In this document: positions 15,008 through 15,597 of the stretch, piece by piece
Position numbering within the stretch: the stretch's first letter is position 1
Layout of the letters: each line of letters starts with the position of its first letter
Assembly (NCBI GenBank): GCA_009916335.1
Contig: SAAR01000043.1
Span: 1 to 15,597 of the forward strand
DNA from: Erysipelotrichia bacterium
GTDB lineage: Bacteria > Bacillota_I > Bacilli_A > Erysipelotrichales > Erysipelotrichaceae
DNA: 15,597 bases
Direction: 5' to 3'
Position numbers and translations under genes: made by a program
Notes under the pieces: model-generated
The model's database searches: none
Seen by the model: the letters and a program-made list of their open reading frames with translations, nothing else
Told to the model about the DNA's origin: nothing

Positions 15008-15380
15008 CTAAATTATCCTCCAAAATTGAATACGACATTGTTGTCAATAATTCGTGTTCTAAATCACTAAGTGTTGCGTAAAATGATGTTTGTGCATCTT
15101 GATAAATCATTCTTTGAACATGCACTACGATAAACTCCAATGCGCGTTCGTTAGAATTTCTATTTGAAATGATTTCACCAACTACATGTTCACCAACCTT
15201 AAAATTTGCTACGGTTATAATTTTTCCATCATTGTCTTGACCTAGAACAGCATTTATACCAGCCATTTTTAATCTACCAATAGCAGTTCTTATTTGTAAC
15301 TCAATTTGATAATCGTAAACCGTTTCTTCTTCGTCGATTCCCAACATTGTTTTCACGTTACTTATTAATGTCTTCTCCAT
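15000..15380 (-). CDS. hypothetical phage protein, possibly head-tail connector-like
   Basis: A 126-residue acidic protein. Its start, [20 protein letters not shown], and the helix-rich end ([32 protein letters not shown]) resemble in outline the small gp6-type head-tail connector proteins, which often begin with a short helix ending in a 'LLGI' turn. The likeness is weak, and the middle part ([20 protein letters not shown]) is not typical. The start at 15380 has GGAAGG 8 bases upstream, and the gene overlaps both neighbours, so it is in one operon with the membrane protein before it and the fibre gene after it. If it is a connector, the head module should lie just beyond the right edge. Otherwise it is a virion or lysis-region protein of unknown role. 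Confidence 0.45.
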
Positions 15381-15597
15381 TTTTATAACCTTCCGAGTTT
15401 TCTAATTTCTTTTTAAGCTCTTGTGGTAGTAGGTTCTCTGCTATTTTCCAAGCAAATTTTGCGTTTGGAAATGCGACAGCATAATTAGCAATGCATGAAC
15501 CAACTACACCAAACAATACAGCCATAAATACAATAATTGTTAAAATACGAATAATCATTGAATCAGCTTGATTAATATAATGCGTTCGTGATAACAC
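15358..15597 (-). CDS. small membrane protein with one transmembrane helix (start at or beyond window edge)
   Basis: The frame is open to the window edge. The outermost codon is GTG, and an internal ATG (residue 14, 15558) lacks a ribosome binding site, so the true start is probably at or beyond the edge. The visible part has one strong hydrophobic helix (IIRILTIIVFMAVLFGVVGS and on, about 15-45) and a charged C-terminus ([21 protein letters not shown]). It overlaps the 126-residue gene by 23 bp. Size and single helix fit a small holin-type or spanin-like protein, and the endolysin lies two genes downstream, so it competes with the 78-residue protein at 3051-3287 for the role of holin. A tail or injection membrane protein is also possible. 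Confidence 0.5.
   Translation of the reverse strand: MLSRTHYINQADSMIIRILTIIVFMAVLFGVVGSCIANYAVAFPNAKFAWKIAENLLPQELKKKLENSEGYKNGEDINK

Overview
The window is Gram-positive and low-GC, most likely from a member of the Lactobacillales. The S-adenosylmethionine synthetase is of the lactic-acid-bacterial type. Almost every gene has a strong GGAGG-type ribosome binding site. The phage proteins (secreted GH25 lysin with Cpl-7 and LysM repeats, collagen-like tail proteins) resemble those of siphophages of lactic acid bacteria. I cannot name the genus from sequence alone.

The left part (about 1-2330, + strand) looks chromosomal. It holds the C-terminal end of a type I restriction-modification specificity subunit, a short remnant of another gene's C-terminus, a half-length second specificity subunit (one target-recognition domain), and an intact metK with visibly higher GC. 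A sequence taken from the hsdS 3' end occurs three times in the same orientation: twice as a 49-bp repeat at the ends of the two hsdS genes, and once as a 25-bp core just after metK. This suggests a history of recombination or integration at the hsdS 3' end. metK is exactly bracketed by two of the copies.

The rest (about 2340-15597) is the structural and lysis part of a prophage. At its left edge lies a small cassette on the opposite strand with its own promoter (2342-2370): a short HTH protein and an unrecognised 99-residue protein, closed by a bidirectional terminator (3019-3045). It resembles a moron or lysogenic-conversion cassette. All other phage genes lie on the minus strand. In order of transcription they are: a small membrane protein, a 126-residue connector-like protein, a long collagen-like fibre protein, a secreted modular endolysin, and a terminator. 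A new promoter then precedes two presumed tail-assembly chaperones, a 1391-residue tape measure protein, a Dit-like distal tail protein, a 332-residue protein in the Tal position, a 100-residue protein, three successive small proteins of the form 'M(A/S)YE + collagen triplets + unrelated head', and a two-helix holin-like membrane protein with its own promoter.

The two most unusual features are the placement of the endolysin upstream of the tail genes in its own terminated unit, far from the holin candidate, and the set of three modular collagen-linked tail-tip proteins, which looks like a host-recognition repertoire built on a common anchor. No integrase, major tail protein, capsid or DNA-replication gene is in the window, and I saw no tRNA, rRNA, CRISPR array or insertion sequence.
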